Positions 62,331 to 64,000 of a stretch of 64,000 nt of DNA are shown here, piece by piece (positions within the stretch are counted from its first letter, which is position 1; the number at the start of each line of letters is the position of its first letter). The notes under the pieces are model-generated. The model had not been told where the DNA came from and made no database searches. It saw nothing but the letters and a program-made list of their open reading frames with translations. The DNA is from Aphrophora alni (lineage: Eukaryota; Arthropoda; Insecta; Hemiptera; Aphrophoridae): NCBI GenBank assembly GCA_963513935.1, contig OY740774.1, positions 92,744,861-92,808,860 of the forward strand, written 5' to 3'. Both the position numbers and the translations under genes were made by a program.

Positions 62331-64000
62331 TATATATATATATATATAATCTAAATTCGATTTCTATAATATGATGCTTCATTCTCCCTATATTTAATCT
62401 GAACATTAGTTCTTTGATTAATAGAGGTTGGTAAATAATGTATTGACCGAATAATTTATGTGTTTTTTTTCACACACATACCGTATATATTAAAAATAAT
62501 AACGATAAAATATGGTATGAAATTTCTAGCTAAACCATACATAAAATGAAATGGTAAAAAATGTTTACAAACTTTCTCACACATTCATACATTGTAAAAC
62601 TTATAATCAATTTACACTTCTACCATGTGGTCTTAAGCACAGCCATTATTTATCTTCGTCTACGATTTTACACATGATTATGAAATCTATAATTATTTGT
62701 GAATTACTGTTTATAATAGTTTTAAATGTCTTAAAAAATACAGTTTTAAATTCAATATTATACAAAAACACCAAAATATATACCCACATTTTTTTTCATA
62801 TTTGTCAAAAGAAGATGATATAAACGCAAATCTATTTTATCCTACTGTTTCTTAGAAAAGATTAAACTTTAAATTGTCGCATGTTTTTATCATATTTACG
62901 TTTAATAAACATGACATTGAAACATTGCATCGGTTTTTTCAAGTGCCTGACTTAATCTACACATGGGCTTGACTGTTGACATGGAAAAAGGAAAACAAAA
63001 ATATTTTAAGAACCTCTTATCGTTATATTTTATTTTAACCGTAAAATATTTATTCGTGTAAAATGCAGAACACATTCCAGAGTTATTCACACCACTAATA
63101 TAAAAATTTGTTTTTTTAAAATACAAACGAATATTCTAAATATGTATTGTTTTATATATGTATTCGAACCAGATTCATTATACATCTAATTTATTCCTTT
63201 ATTTCGTGACCATTACCAGTCTATAATTGAATGACACCTTAATATTTCATACGTACAAACACCTCACCGTTCATAGATGGATCTAACAATAAATAAATAT
63301 TTAAGCAGTCCAAAGAGATTTCGCAAACTTAGCGCAGATGGATTTACACACTAGGATGTGTCACGGCAGAATGCGGGATTTCCATGATTCCTTTCTGATA
63401 AATTATTTACTGCTTGAAGATATATTCGCCTGAATCGAAATCTAGCTTGAAGGTAAAAAATTAAAAAAATCTTTACAAATTTTATTGCTGAACGATATTA
63501 GGATGAAAATTAACCATAAATCAATTTGTAATTTTAAACTTTCTTTTCGAAATGTAAAGTTAATGTTGTGTCTGGAAGGAATTTGTTAGTAAACATCCAA
63601 ACCAACGTTCGTATACAATTCAAGTCGTAATATGTCAAAATTACTTAATCAGATTTATACTCGAACCCGAAGGAAAACGTAACTTAAGCTAAATTATTTT
63701 AAACATAGCCGATAATAGTAATTATTTTATAATTTCTACAAAATTTATTACGATTCTTCCAAATTTTCCATTGGAAACAATTTTTAAAATGGGAACATAA
63801 AATAGGCTATTAAGAAATCAATCAACTCTGAATGAATTTGATTAAACACAGTCTTATATATTTAAATCTTTTTTAACTAATTAAACTCTTGTCACTAAAC
63901 ATTTCTACATTTATAGCTATGTTTTAATTAGGAAAAGCCATTTATTTCTATTTTTCTGGTTGCAGTGGAACAATCAGATCGTATTGAAAAGTTACCTAGG
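62331..64000. other. AT-rich noncoding flank
   Basis: Starts with the AT repeat that received the element (to about 62347), then featureless AT-rich DNA. The 90- and 74-codon frames at 62551 and 62902 show no domain and typical low-complexity composition. Confidence 0.5.

Overview
This window looks like AT-rich (about three quarters A+T by eye) invertebrate nuclear DNA. It has no bacterial-style operons, no rRNA and no recognisable host gene. Instead it holds abundant microsatellites, foldback elements, diverged duplications and one large, nearly intact LTR retrotransposon. The style (long AT repeats, tRNA-like hairpins, gypsy-like Gag) suggests an insect, perhaps a hemipteran, but nothing here fixes the species. 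Most short open frames are chance frames in microsatellites, foldbacks or LTRs.

Layout. At 1-13 kb there is gene-free AT-rich DNA with a GA microsatellite (2.5 kb), a diverged tandem duplication (3.85-5.3 against 5.8-7.3 kb) and four foldback elements (5.4, 7.6, 10.6 and 11.8 kb); one has perfect 83-base arms. The interval 13.3-26.9 kb is paralogous to 29.1-41.7 kb, an old large duplication recognisable from many collinear matching blocks. Copy A carries a roughly 1.4 kb insertion between two TA tracts (13.6-15.0 kb). It is absent from copy B and has the look of a solo LTR. A tRNA-derived foldback lies at 20.2 kb. From 42 to 52 kb there are a 158-base CT tract, a palindrome built of ACGATCGT, a GC-rich island at 47.2 kb and an inverted-repeat element at 47.5-47.8 kb.

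The main element is at 52,961-62,330, on the minus strand. It is a 9.37 kb LTR retrotransposon with unusually long (about 2.6 kb), almost identical LTRs, a primer-binding site and a polypurine tract. It encodes a Gag-like protein and, in the -1 frame, a retropepsin protein joined through a textbook slippery heptamer (A AAA AAC) placed directly before the gag stop. The protease frame has no ATG of its own. No reverse transcriptase, RNase H or integrase is encoded. The element therefore appears to be a recently mobile, non-autonomous gag-pro retrotransposon that would need polymerase and integrase from a partner. The protease frame continues into about 330 residues of basic, unrecognised protein.

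A second theme is a recurring RNA-like layout: UGANGA-type core, short stem, GAAA, then a 6-10 base palindrome. It occurs in several foldback elements (5.5, 7.7, 10.6, 35.8 and 47.6 kb, weakly at 43.45 kb). It resembles minimal type I hammerhead ribozymes known from Penelope-like elements and retrozymes, but the cores are imperfect and this remains a hypothesis.
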